48,647 nt of DNA, taken from the NCBI GenBank assembly GCA_934307065.1, contig CAKRCD010000014.1:1-48647 (forward strand). Reading direction: 5' to 3'. Each line of letters begins with the position of its first letter. The first letter of the stretch is position 1. Made by a program: the position numbers and the translations under genes. Of this stretch, positions 8,026-16,559 are shown piece after piece. Below the pieces are notes generated by a model. That model ran no database searches and was not told the DNA's origin. It was given only the letters and a program-made list of their open reading frames with translations. Source of the DNA: an uncultured Bariatricus sp. (lineage in GTDB: Bacteria > Bacillota > Clostridia > Lachnospirales > Lachnospiraceae).

Positions 8026-8301
8026 ATGCCCAAGGCACAGAATCACAAGTTGGTTGTAAATAACCGGAAGAACAGCATGGTAACAGGAGTTTTAGATGTA
8101 TTGTCCTTTGATTTGAATGAAATTCTTTTAGAGACAGAGCAGGGAATGCTGATGGTAAAAGGTACGGACATGCATGTAAACCGGCTGAATCTGGAAAAGG
8201 GAGAAGTGGATTTGTCCGGGAATATTGACAGCATTGCATATTCAGAAACACAGATAGGGCGCACCCAGGGAGAACATTTCTTCGCAAAATTATTCGGGTA
8301 A
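8026..8301 (+). CDS. yabP: sporulation protein YabP
   Basis: 91 residues from the ATG at 8026; an in-frame TTG at 8011 (96 residues) is possible, as it has AGGAAAGG twelve bases upstream, while the ATG has only a weak GGAAG site. The sequence follows the YabP family: NRKNSMVTGVLDVLSFDLNEILLET, a glycine-containing middle, and GEHFFAKLFG at the end. In B. subtilis YabP is needed for sporulation and works with the spore cortex protein YabQ encoded next. The stop codon directly abuts the yabQ start, indicating coupling. Confidence 0.85.
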   Translation: MPKAQNHKLVVNNRKNSMVTGVLDVLSFDLNEILLETEQGMLMVKGTDMHVNRLNLEKGEVDLSGNIDSIAYSETQIGRTQGEHFFAKLFG

Positions 8302-8640
8302 ATGCAGATGCCGGTTATCGAACAGGAATTTGCGGTTTTTCTGCATGCAGTATTAAATGGAATATTCGGATTTGCTTTATATTCGACTCTGAAAGTGATG
8401 CGAAAACTGATTCCCCATAAAAATGTAGTAATACAAATGGAAGATTTTTGTTACTGGGTTTTTATGGGCGGATATCTGTTTGTGCAAATTTACCATACAA
8501 ATAGCGGTAAGATACGCTGGTACAGTATACTAGGTCTTGTAGTCGGATGCATTTTTTTGTGGAAAACTTTTCTGGTTTTGAAAAAAATATGGAAAAAAAT
8601 ATACGTTTTTGTAGACAAGAAAAAGGGGAAAAGTCCTTGA
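8302..8640 (+). CDS. yabQ: spore cortex protein YabQ
   Basis: 112 residues starting at the base after the yabP stop (ATG 8302; a second ATG lies at 8308). Hydrophobic segments at about residues 11-26, 45-62 and 72-95 predict a multi-span membrane protein, ending in a lysine-rich tail (KKKGKSP). YabQ is a mother-cell membrane protein required for cortex formation in B. subtilis. Family identification rests on size, hydropathy and position between yabP and divIC more than on single motifs. Confidence 0.82.
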   Translation: MQMPVIEQEFAVFLHAVLNGIFGFALYSTLKVMRKLIPHKNVVIQMEDFCYWVFMGGYLFVQIYHTNSGKIRWYSILGLVVGCIFLWKTFLVLKKIWKKIYVFVDKKKGKSP

Positions 8641-8717
8641 TTAAAATAAAAAAAGACGATAAGATGAAGTATAAAGTAAACTGTAGTAAGTATCGCAAGA
8701 TATAGGGTGAGTGAAAA

Positions 8718-9035
8718 ATGACAGGTAAGAAGAGCAGAAAGAGACGTTCAGGCAATCTTCGTAGGAATCGAAGAAGTGTGCTTGCAATCAGTTCTGTGAT
8801 TCTGGTGTTAGGTATGGTGGTCTTGTTCTGCGGAATTTCGTTAAAGGAGAAGAACGATGCATACCGGGCAAAAGAAGCAGAACTTCAGGTGCAGATTGAG
8901 GCAGAACAGGAACGTTCAGAAGAAATAGATGCATTAAAGGAATATGTGGGGACGGATGAATATATCGAATCCGTTGCGAAAGAAAAGCTGGGTCTTGTTC
9001 ATGAGAATGAGATTCTGTTTAAAGAGCAGGAATAA
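8718..9035 (+). CDS. divIC: septum formation initiator DivIC/FtsB family
   Basis: 105 residues. A basic cytoplasmic N-terminus (KKSRKRRSGNLRRNRR) precedes one membrane span (about residues 25-42), then a coiled coil (KEKNDAYRAKEAELQVQIEAEQERSEEI split by heptads) and the family ending in which GTDEYIESVAKEKLGLV is typical of FtsB/DivIC. It forms a complex with FtsL and DivIB at the division septum. Position after yabQ matches Bacillus divIC. A strong terminator follows at once, so spoIIE is not simply cotranscribed. Confidence 0.88.
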   Translation: MTGKKSRKRRSGNLRRNRRSVLAISSVILVLGMVVLFCGISLKEKNDAYRAKEAELQVQIEAEQERSEEIDALKEYVGTDEYIESVAKEKLGLVHENEILFKEQE

Positions 9036-9067
9036 GAAGGCAGTTATGCCCTTGGATTACAAATGAT

Positions 9068-9099
9068 AAACTTTGGAAAGTAATTTCCAAAGTTTTTTT
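9068..9099 (+). terminator. divIC terminator
   Basis: A perfect stem, AAACTTTGGAAA (9068-9079) with TTTCCAAAGTTT (9084-9095), loop GTAA, with the T-tract 9093-9099 merged into its 3' arm. Confidence 0.85.
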
Positions 9100-9220
9100 C
9101 GTTATTAGGAAAATTTCCCTAATAACGAAAAAACGCTCCGCGGGGGATGCGCACTGCGGCGTACAAGGGAGATATCGCAAGCGAACGCCGCAGGCGTCAG
9201 AATGTGCCGAGGCACATTCT
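9094..9220. repeat. palindrome cluster between divIC and spoIIE
   Basis: Three further hairpins follow the terminator. 9094-9133 is a long palindrome (TTTTTTCGTTATTAGG with CCTAATAACGAAAAAA), a bidirectional terminator by form. 9156-9191 pairs GCGGCGT with ACGCCGC around an inner TCGC/GCGA hairpin. 9199-9220 is a perfect 10-base-pair hairpin (AGAATGTGCC / GGCACATTCT, loop GA). No coding potential is apparent. Confidence 0.7.
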
Positions 9221-9259
9221 ATATTTATATGGTTACAAATAATCACAGGGGGTAAGGGT

Positions 9260-10675
9260 GTGGAAGAAATAAGGGAAGAATATAGAGTTGTCCGTAATCC
9301 GTATGTGACTCAGGCAGACCGGTTTGCCCAGTCACTCAGGCACCTGGGAGAAAATTTTTTGAAAATTGAAGAACGCAGAGAACAGTTCTTGCCACAAGAA
9401 ATACAGGATATGTGTGAAATTGTGGAGGATAATGTCTGCAAGTCCTGCGAAAAACGGGAGATTTGTATGAGACAGGGGAAAGAGCAGATTTACCAGATGA
9501 TTCAGGAGATTCTGTGTGCGGTAGAAATATATGGAACGGACCTTCATGTGGAACTGAAAAGAAGGCTTCAAAAACAGTGTGTGCTGGCACCGCGTTTTCT
9601 GCGTACAACACTGGAAACTTTTGAAGCTGCAAAACGGGAAATGGTGTGGCGGAACAAAATGATTCAAAGCCGTGAAGACTGCGCGGAACAGTTGGATGTA
9701 TTTGCAAAAATGATTCAGCATACCATGCGTGAACTGGATGCAAGCATTTTTCAGGACCCGCCGCTGGAAAAAAAGATACGGGGGCATTTGAAAAGGGCAG
9801 GAGTCCGTGTGCTCAGCACTGTATTTTTTGTGAATGCCCAGGGAAGATATGAGATACACCTGACCGTCAAAGCAGAGAAAGGCTGTTGTGTTCCGACAAA
9901 GGTGCTGGCAGCGATTTTGTCCGGGTGCACAGGAAGAAATATGTGCCCGACACAAGGAGAACGCAGCGTGGTGGGACAGGAGTACGGGATGATTATCTGT
10001 GTAGAAGGACCGGCATTTTATACGATGCAGGGAATGGCGAAAATAGGGAAAGACTGCCAGATGGTGTCGGGAGACAGTTTTTCCATGAGCAGGCTGCCAG
10101 GGGGCACAGAAGCAGCGATTTTGTCTGACGGTATGGGTTCGGGCGAGGAGGCACGCAGGGAAAGCTCGATGGTAATTGAAATGCTGGAAGAACTGTTACA
10201 GGCAGGCTTTCCCAAAGAAACCGCCATTTCCATGATGAATACAGCTCTTGTTATGGGGCGTGAAGAAGTGCTGTTTTCCACTATGGATATGAGCTTGTTT
10301 GACCTTTATACAGGAAAGTGTGAATTTATAAAAGCAGGCGCTGCACCGACTTTTATACGGAGGAAAGACAAGATAGAGCATATTTATTCAGAAAGTCTTC
10401 CGCTTGGTGTTGTTCAGAATCAGAAGTTGGAATGTGTGACAAAAGAATTAAAGCCGGGAGATGTGGTGGTGATGGTTACAGATGGAGTACTGGATGCACT
10501 GCCGGCAGGTGAGCAGGAGAAAATCCTTGATTTACTGATTCAGGGTACTCCTATTGAAAATCCAAATGAACTTGCCCATTATTTGTTAGAAAAAGTATTG
10601 GAATTGGGAAAAAATCCACCGGAGGATGATATGACAGTCCTTGTGGCGGGAATCTGGAACATATGCTACAATTAA
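9260..10675 (+). CDS. spoIIE: stage II sporulation protein E, membrane domain absent
   Basis: 471 residues, GTG start with AGGGGG upstream. SpoIIE is the phosphatase that dephosphorylates SpoIIAA to switch on sigma-F in the forespore. The C-terminal PP2C-type domain (about residues 265-470) is complete: GDSFS, LSDGMGSGEEAR, FSTMDMSLFDLYTG, VTDGVLDALP and EDDMTVLVAGIW carry the metal-binding aspartates. The middle contains a cysteine cluster (C60, C63, C69). Family members are usually about 750-830 residues with an N-terminal block of about ten membrane spans; none is present here and there is no upstream ORF that could supply it. The preceding gap is filled by palindromes. Position before tilS matches Bacillus. 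Confidence 0.9.
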   Translation: MEEIREEYRVVRNPYVTQADRFAQSLRHLGENFLKIEERREQFLPQEIQDMCEIVEDNVCKSCEKREICMRQGKEQIYQMIQEILCAVEIYGTDLHVELKRRLQKQCVLAPRFLRTTLETFEAAKREMVWRNKMIQSREDCAEQLDVFAKMIQHTMRELDASIFQDPPLEKKIRGHLKRAGVRVLSTVFFVNAQGRYEIHLTVKAEKGCCVPTKVLAAILSGCTGRNMCPTQGERSVVGQEYGMIICVEGPAFYTMQGMAKIGKDCQMVSGDSFSMSRLPGGTEAAILSDGMGSGEEARRESSMVIEMLEELLQAGFPKETAISMMNTALVMGREEVLFSTMDMSLFDLYTGKCEFIKAGAAPTFIRRKDKIEHIYSESLPLGVVQNQKLECVTKELKPGDVVVMVTDGVLDALPAGEQEKILDLLIQGTPIENPNELAHYLLEKVLELGKNPPEDDMTVLVAGIWNICYN

Positions 10676-10700
10676 GTGACGGACGAAAGAGGAAAAGAAC

Positions 10701-12101
10701 ATGCAAAAGAAAGTAGAACAATTTATAGACAAATGGAATATGATTTCCGATGGTAACAAAATCGTTGTGGGTGTGTCAGGTGGGGCCGATTCTGTTTGTC
10801 TGCTATTGCTTCTGGATGAATGGTGCAGACGGAGAAATGCGAGCCTTTACGCAGTTCACGTGAATCATGGAATCCGGGGAGCAGCAGCGGAACATGATGA
10901 GAAATATGTAAGAAATCTTTGTGGAGAACGTGGGATTTCTCTGGAATTAGTGCATGCAGATGTTCCGAAGATGGCAAAAGAACAAAAACTCTCAGAAGAA
11001 GAGGCGGGAAGAATCGTTCGGAGAGAGGCATTTGAACGTGTGATGCGGAAAGAGCAGGCAGATAAAATCGCACTGGCGCATCATGCAGATGATAATGCAG
11101 AGACTTTTTTCTGGAATCTGGCAAGAGGAAGTAAGTTAAAAGGACTCGGCGGTATATATCCGGTAAATGGTGTATATATACGGCCGCTTCTTTGCGTGGG
11201 AAGAAAAGAGATTGAGGAATTTCTGGAAAAAAGAAAGATAGATTATTGTATGGATGCAACCAATCTGGATGATACTTATACGAGAAACCGCATTCGAAAT
11301 AATGTAATTCCATATTTTCAGGAGCAGATTAATTCGCGCACTGTGGAGCATATGAATGCGACAATGGAATACCTTCGAGATGTGCAAGGCTATCTGGAGA
11401 TTCAGGAGCAGCGTGCATTTGCAGAACTGATTCTGCCAACTGGGAATGGTTTCCTGATTTTACAGACGGTCTATGAGCAGATTCCGGAACTGATTCGAAG
11501 AATGGTTATTTATCATGTGCTGGCAGAAGCAGCAGGACAGAAAAAGGATTTGGAAGATGTACATGTAAGGCAGGCTGAAGCACTGATGAGACAGCAGACA
11601 GGGCGAAAAATTGATTTGCCCTATGAACTGACTGCAGAAAGAGTGTATCAGGGTGTGCTGGTTCGAAAAAATGAGCAGTCTGCAGCAGCGGATGAACCGG
11701 AATTTCCAGAGGCATTTTCCTTGAAACTGGAGGACAGAAAGTGCTGGAAGATGGGGGGATGGGAGATATCCTGCCGTATTTTTGACAACACAGAAGATAT
11801 CGGTCCAGTTCCTAAAAAAACATTCACGAAATGGTTTGATTATGATATAATAGGAGAAAATGTCGAATTGCGTTTGCGGCGACCTGGAGACAGGATTACC
11901 ATTAACCGGCTTGGTGGAACTAAAACCTTGAAAAGGTATTTCATTGATGAGAAAATTCCGCAGGAAGAAAGAAAAAAGATTCCATTGCTTGTATCTCATG
12001 ATGAAATAGGGTGGATTATAGGATACAGGCAGAGTCCATTATTTCAGGTAACGGATCAGACAAAGCGGATTGTGGAAATTACGATAAATGGAGGAAGTTA
12101 A
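10701..12101 (+). CDS. tilS: tRNA(Ile)-lysidine synthase
   Basis: 466 residues. It converts the wobble cytidine of tRNA-Ile(CAU) to lysidine, giving the tRNA its AUA specificity; it is essential in most bacteria. The ATP-pyrophosphatase loop SGGADS is at residues 26-31, followed by HVNHGIRG, HHADDNAET and RNRIRNNVIP, all family landmarks; the C-terminal domain around LRRPGDRI and KTLKRYFIDEKIP is complete. It lies 25 bases after spoIIE and its stop abuts the hpt start, so tilS and hpt are coupled as in Bacillus. Confidence 0.95.
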   Translation: MQKKVEQFIDKWNMISDGNKIVVGVSGGADSVCLLLLLDEWCRRRNASLYAVHVNHGIRGAAAEHDEKYVRNLCGERGISLELVHADVPKMAKEQKLSEEEAGRIVRREAFERVMRKEQADKIALAHHADDNAETFFWNLARGSKLKGLGGIYPVNGVYIRPLLCVGRKEIEEFLEKRKIDYCMDATNLDDTYTRNRIRNNVIPYFQEQINSRTVEHMNATMEYLRDVQGYLEIQEQRAFAELILPTGNGFLILQTVYEQIPELIRRMVIYHVLAEAAGQKKDLEDVHVRQAEALMRQQTGRKIDLPYELTAERVYQGVLVRKNEQSAAADEPEFPEAFSLKLEDRKCWKMGGWEISCRIFDNTEDIGPVPKKTFTKWFDYDIIGENVELRLRRPGDRITINRLGGTKTLKRYFIDEKIPQEERKKIPLLVSHDEIGWIIGYRQSPLFQVTDQTKRIVEITINGGS

Positions 12102-12623
12102 ATGGCAGAGCGGATTGATGTACTGATAAGTGAGGAAGAGGTAGAAAAGAGAATTGCGGAACTAGGAAAAATCATCAGTGAGGAATATGAGGGAAAAGAG
12201 ATTCATATGATTTGTGTATTAAAGGGAGGCGTATTTTTTATGTGTGAGCTTGCCAAATACATTACCGTTCCGGTAACAATGGATTTTATGAGTGTCAGCA
12301 GTTATGGGGATGAGACTTCGTCCAGTGGTGTAGTTAAGATAGTCAAAGATTTGGATGAACCGTTGGAAGGAAAAAATGTGCTGGTTGTGGAAGATATTAT
12401 TGATTCCGGGCGTACACTTTCTTATTTGATGGAGATTCTTGAAAAGAGAAAGCCAAACAGTATGAAACTTTGCACCCTGCTGGATAAACCGGACAGACGT
12501 GTGCGTGAAGTGCGCGTAGATCACGTGGGATTTGAAATCCCGGATGAATTTGTAGTCGGATATGGTCTGGACTACAAACAGAGATATAGAAACTTACCTT
12601 ACATTGGAATTGTAAAGATGTAA
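12102..12623 (+). CDS. hpt: hypoxanthine phosphoribosyltransferase
   Basis: 173 residues, ATG immediately after the tilS stop, using the GGAGGA at the end of tilS as ribosome site. It salvages hypoxanthine (and usually guanine) with PRPP. The PRPP-binding motif VVEDIIDSGRTL is at residues 96-107, and VLKGGVFFMCEL (39-50) and DKPDRR...FVVGYGLDY complete the active site. The tilS-hpt-ftsH order is the usual Firmicute arrangement (hprT in Bacillus). Confidence 0.95.
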   Translation: MAERIDVLISEEEVEKRIAELGKIISEEYEGKEIHMICVLKGGVFFMCELAKYITVPVTMDFMSVSSYGDETSSSGVVKIVKDLDEPLEGKNVLVVEDIIDSGRTLSYLMEILEKRKPNSMKLCTLLDKPDRRVREVRVDHVGFEIPDEFVVGYGLDYKQRYRNLPYIGIVKM

Positions 12624-12641
12624 TGGTGGGAGGAGCAGATT

Positions 12642-14453
12642 GTGGATAAAAATAAAACAAAAGGGTTAAGCGGTATAAATTTATTGGTTTGTGTCGCATT
12701 TATGGTTGTTATGTACTGGTTTCTGACGCAGGGAGTCAAGCCGGACCAGAACTACAGCTATTATGATTTTCAGAAAGCCTTACAAAACAAGACAGTGGAG
12801 AGTGTCATCATTGAACCGGACAAGACAGTTCCGACAGGAACTATCCAGATTCAGTTAAAGAATGATACAAAGGAAGAACTTAATGTGTCAGATGTGATAG
12901 AGGTGGAAGAGCTGCTTCAGTCTTATGACGTGGATTATAAGCTGAGAAGTGTTCCTCAGGATAATGTGTTTATGACATCTGTATTGCCGTCACTTTTGAT
13001 GCTGGGAGGTATTTTAGTTGTGTTTGCCATGATGAACCGCCAGAATGGCGGGGTAAATGCCAAAGCGATGAATTTTGGTAAGAGCCGGGCGAAGATGACG
13101 ACTGAGAATACTGTGAATTTTGAAAAAGTCGCAGGACTGCGTGAAGAGAAGGAAGATTTGGAGGAAATTGTAGACTTTCTCCGTAATCCTGAGAAATATA
13201 CCCGCGTAGGTGCAAGAATCCCGAAAGGAGTTCTGCTGGAAGGCCCTCCGGGAACAGGTAAGACGCTTCTGGCAAAAGCAGTTTCCGGTGAGGCAAGAGT
13301 CCCGTTCTTTACGATTTCCGGGTCTGATTTCGTAGAGATGTTTGTTGGAGTCGGAGCTTCCAGAGTACGAGACCTTTTTGAAGAAGCCAAGAAGAATGCA
13401 CCTTGTATTATTTTTATCGATGAAATCGATGCGGTGGCGAGACGAAGAGGAACCGGTATGGGCGGCGGACATGACGAACGTGAACAGACTCTGAATCAGC
13501 TTCTCGTAGAGATGGATGGATTTGGAGTCAATGAAGGAATCATCGTAATGGCGGCTACTAACCGTGTAGATATTTTGGACCCGGCGATTTTAAGACCGGG
13601 ACGTTTTGACCGTAAGGTTGTAGTAGGAAGACCGGATGTACAAGGACGATTTGAAATTCTTCAAGTACACGCCAAGGGTAAACCGCTTGGAGATGATGTG
13701 AATCTGCAGCAGATTGCACAGACGACAGCAGGATTTACCGGAGCAGATTTGGAAAATCTTCTGAATGAAGCTGCCATTTTGTCTGCAAAAGAGGGAAGAG
13801 CATATTTACTTCAGCAGGATATCCGTAAAGCTTTTGTAAAGATTGGAATTGGTGCTGAGAAGAAGAGTCGTGTGATTTCCGACAAAGAAAAGAAGATTAC
13901 AGCCTTCCACGAGGCAGGACATGCGATTTTGTTCCATGTGCTTCCTGATGTGGGACCGGTATATAGTGTATCTATTATTCCGACAGGTGTTGGGGCAGCG
14001 GGTTATACTATGCCGCTTCCTGAAAAAGACGAAGTCTTTAATACCAAAGGAAAAATGTTACAGGATATTACAGTAGCATTGGGTGGACGTGTGGCAGAAG
14101 AACTGATTTTTGACGATATTACTACAGGTGCTTCCCAGGATATCAAGCAGGCAACTGCCTATGCAAAAGCAATGGTAACGAAGTTCGGCATGTCTGAACG
14201 TCTTGGCCTGATTGATTATGATAATGACAGTGATGAAGTATTTATTGGAAGAGACTTTGGGCGTACTTCCAGAGGATATGGAGAAGAAGTTGCATCAATC
14301 ATTGATTCCGAAGTAAAGCGGATTATTGATGAGTGTTACGCAAAAGCAAAGCAGATTCTGGTGGAAAATGATAAGGTTCTTCATGACTGTGCAGAGCTTT
14401 TACTTCAGAAAGAAAAGATTACGCGTGAAGAATTTGAAGCGTTATTTGATTAA
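12642..14453 (+). CDS. ftsH: ATP-dependent zinc metalloprotease FtsH
   Basis: 603 residues, GTG start after GGGAGGAG. A membrane-anchored hexameric protease for quality control. Two membrane spans (about residues 12-30 and 110-130) flank a small external domain. The AAA module has Walker A GPPGTGKT (201-208), Walker B IIFIDEID (256-263) and the second region of homology [20 protein letters not shown]; the zinc site HEAGH is at 423-427. Length is slightly shorter than E. coli FtsH because the acidic tail is missing, as often seen in Clostridia. It ends the conserved cluster. Confidence 0.96.
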   Translation: MDKNKTKGLSGINLLVCVAFMVVMYWFLTQGVKPDQNYSYYDFQKALQNKTVESVIIEPDKTVPTGTIQIQLKNDTKEELNVSDVIEVEELLQSYDVDYKLRSVPQDNVFMTSVLPSLLMLGGILVVFAMMNRQNGGVNAKAMNFGKSRAKMTTENTVNFEKVAGLREEKEDLEEIVDFLRNPEKYTRVGARIPKGVLLEGPPGTGKTLLAKAVSGEARVPFFTISGSDFVEMFVGVGASRVRDLFEEAKKNAPCIIFIDEIDAVARRRGTGMGGGHDEREQTLNQLLVEMDGFGVNEGIIVMAATNRVDILDPAILRPGRFDRKVVVGRPDVQGRFEILQVHAKGKPLGDDVNLQQIAQTTAGFTGADLENLLNEAAILSAKEGRAYLLQQDIRKAFVKIGIGAEKKSRVISDKEKKITAFHEAGHAILFHVLPDVGPVYSVSIIPTGVGAAGYTMPLPEKDEVFNTKGKMLQDITVALGGRVAEELIFDDITTGASQDIKQATAYAKAMVTKFGMSERLGLIDYDNDSDEVFIGRDFGRTSRGYGEEVASIIDSEVKRIIDECYAKAKQILVENDKVLHDCAELLLQKEKITREEFEALFD

Positions 14454-14474
14454 ATAAGGTACTGGGAGGAAACA

Positions 14475-16517
14475 ATGAACAGGGACGCACTGTTTTGCGA
14501 TGGGACAGAGGCCTATGTAAGTCCGGCTGAACCAGAAACAGGGGATTTAGTCAGGCTGTGGTTCCGAACAGAAAAGGATGATGTAGAAAAAGCGATTCTC
14601 TGCTTTGGGGAGCAGAGAATCCTTATGAAGAAAACGATTACCCGTGGTCGATTCGATTTTTATGAGACATCCGTTACAGTTACGGATAAAGCGGTAAGGT
14701 ATTATTTTGAAGCCCATAGCCAGGGAGAACGTTGCATTTACAATAAATGTGGAGTACAGACAGAAAGAAATTCCGAGTATGACTTCCGGCTCGTTCCGGG
14801 ATTTCAGACTCCGGACTGGGCAAAAGGTGCAGTGATGTATCAGATTTTTGTAGATCGGTTTTACAATGGTGATAAGACAAATGATGTCGAAACGGGTGAA
14901 TATCTTTATATTGGAAAGCCGGTTCAGCATGTGGATGACTGGAATCGAAAACCGCAGAGCATGGATGTCCGGGAGTTTTATGGTGGTGATTTACAGGGTA
15001 TCATAGATAAGCTGGATTATTTGCAAAAGCTGGGGGTGGAAGTGATTTATTGTAATCCGCTTTTTGTTTCTCCGTCTAATCATAAATATGATACGCAGGA
15101 TTATGACTGGATTGACCCCCATATTGGACGGATTGTCACAGATGGAGAAGGAAAGCCGAATCCGGGAGATGCGGATAACCGCTATGCGGAACAATACAGA
15201 ATCCGTACTACAAATAAACAGAATTTGGAAGCAAGCAATCAGCTTTTTATAAAAATGGTGGAAGAAATCCACAGACGTGGGATGCGGGTTATTCTGGACG
15301 GCGTGTTTAATCATTGTGGTTCATTCCACAAATGGCTGGACAGAGAGTTGATTTACCGATATGCAGAGGGTTATGAAACCGGTGCATATCTGTCTAAAGA
15401 GAGTCCCTATCGGAATTACTTTATTTTTGAAAATGAAGATGCCGGGAGCTGGCCATATAATAAAAACTATCGGGGCTGGTGGAATCATAATACTCTTCCC
15501 AAACTGAATTATGAAGGTTCAAAAGAACTGGAAGAATATATACTTAATCTTGCAAAAAAGTGGCTGCTGCCACCTTATAATATTGATGGATGGCGGCTGG
15601 ATGTGGCAGCCGACCTTGGACAAAGCGAAGAATACAATCACAGATTCTGGAAAAAATTCCGAAAGGTTGTGAAAGAAGCAAAACCAGAGGCAATTATATT
15701 AGCAGAACACTATGGAAACCCGGAACAATGGCTTCAAGGGGATGAGTGGGATTCGGTAATGAATTATGATGCGTTTATGGAACCGGTTACCTGGTTTCTG
15801 ACAGGAATGGAAAAACACAGTGATGAGTATCGTGAGAATCTGCTTGGAAATGCAGAGTATTTTCAGTCTGCTATGCGGCAGCATATGGCGAATATGATGA
15901 CACCGTCCCTGCAGACTGCCATGAACCAGTTATCGAATCATGACCATTCACGTTTTCTGACGAGAACGAATCATAAGGCTGGAAGAGTAGAAACTCTTGG
16001 CTCAGAAGCAGCCGAAGAAGGAATTTGTCTGGCAGTCATGCGTATGGCTATTGTGATACAGATGACCTGGCCGGGTGCGCCGACCCTCTATTATGGAGAT
16101 GAAGCAGGAGTTTGCGGATTTACAGATCCGGACAGCAGACGAACCTATCCCTGGGGAAGTGAAAATCAGGAATTGATAGAATTTTACCGGGAAACGATAC
16201 GGATACACAAAAATAATCAGGTTTTGAAGAGAGGTTCTGTTGTATTTCTTACTATAGAATCGGGGGTGCTGGCATATGGAAGATTCTGGGGCGAGGAACA
16301 GATTATCGTAGTTGTAAACCAGTCAGACAGGCTGCAGGAAGTTACTGTGCCGGTCTGGAGGGCAGAAGTTGAAGAAGGTGTCCATATGGCAAGGCTGTTA
16401 TATACTTATGCTGATGGATATACAGGAGAATTTGAGGAATATAAAGTACAGCATGGTGAGATTTCTATGATGATGGGAAAGCATTCCGCCATTGTACTGA
16501 AAAATAAAAAATGGTAA
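14475..16517 (+). CDS. GH13 alpha-glycosidase (neopullulanase/cyclomaltodextrinase-like)
   Basis: 680 residues. An N-terminal beta-sandwich of about 110 residues, as in neopullulanase-type enzymes, precedes the catalytic barrel (from WAKGAVMYQIFVDRFYNG). Conserved regions are readable: DGVFNH (275-280), DGWRLDVA with the nucleophile D376, ILAEHYG with the acid/base E411, and LSNHDHSR with D490. No signal peptide is seen, so it is probably cytoplasmic and acts on imported maltodextrins or cyclodextrins, or on glycogen breakdown products. It lies 21 bases after ftsH with no terminator between. The precise specificity cannot be decided. Confidence 0.9.
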   Translation: MNRDALFCDGTEAYVSPAEPETGDLVRLWFRTEKDDVEKAILCFGEQRILMKKTITRGRFDFYETSVTVTDKAVRYYFEAHSQGERCIYNKCGVQTERNSEYDFRLVPGFQTPDWAKGAVMYQIFVDRFYNGDKTNDVETGEYLYIGKPVQHVDDWNRKPQSMDVREFYGGDLQGIIDKLDYLQKLGVEVIYCNPLFVSPSNHKYDTQDYDWIDPHIGRIVTDGEGKPNPGDADNRYAEQYRIRTTNKQNLEASNQLFIKMVEEIHRRGMRVILDGVFNHCGSFHKWLDRELIYRYAEGYETGAYLSKESPYRNYFIFENEDAGSWPYNKNYRGWWNHNTLPKLNYEGSKELEEYILNLAKKWLLPPYNIDGWRLDVAADLGQSEEYNHRFWKKFRKVVKEAKPEAIILAEHYGNPEQWLQGDEWDSVMNYDAFMEPVTWFLTGMEKHSDEYRENLLGNAEYFQSAMRQHMANMMTPSLQTAMNQLSNHDHSRFLTRTNHKAGRVETLGSEAAEEGICLAVMRMAIVIQMTWPGAPTLYYGDEAGVCGFTDPDSRRTYPWGSENQELIEFYRETIRIHKNNQVLKRGSVVFLTIESGVLAYGRFWGEEQIIVVVNQSDRLQEVTVPVWRAEVEEGVHMARLLYTYADGYTGEFEEYKVQHGEISMMMGKHSAIVLKNKKW

Positions 16518-16559
16518 AAGCATTTTGAGATAGGATGAGTTAAAGGAGGAAAAGTACGC

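Noticed and set aside
9332..9955. Long open frame on the minus strand inside spoIIE (207 codons)
   Set aside because: It has no ribosome site or family pattern, is rich in His, Phe and Cys as expected from reading an A/G-rich gene backwards, and lies wholly inside a recognised gene.
10723..11313. Minus-strand open frame inside tilS (196 codons)
   Set aside because: The composition is that of an antisense shadow and the plus strand codes for a complete TilS.
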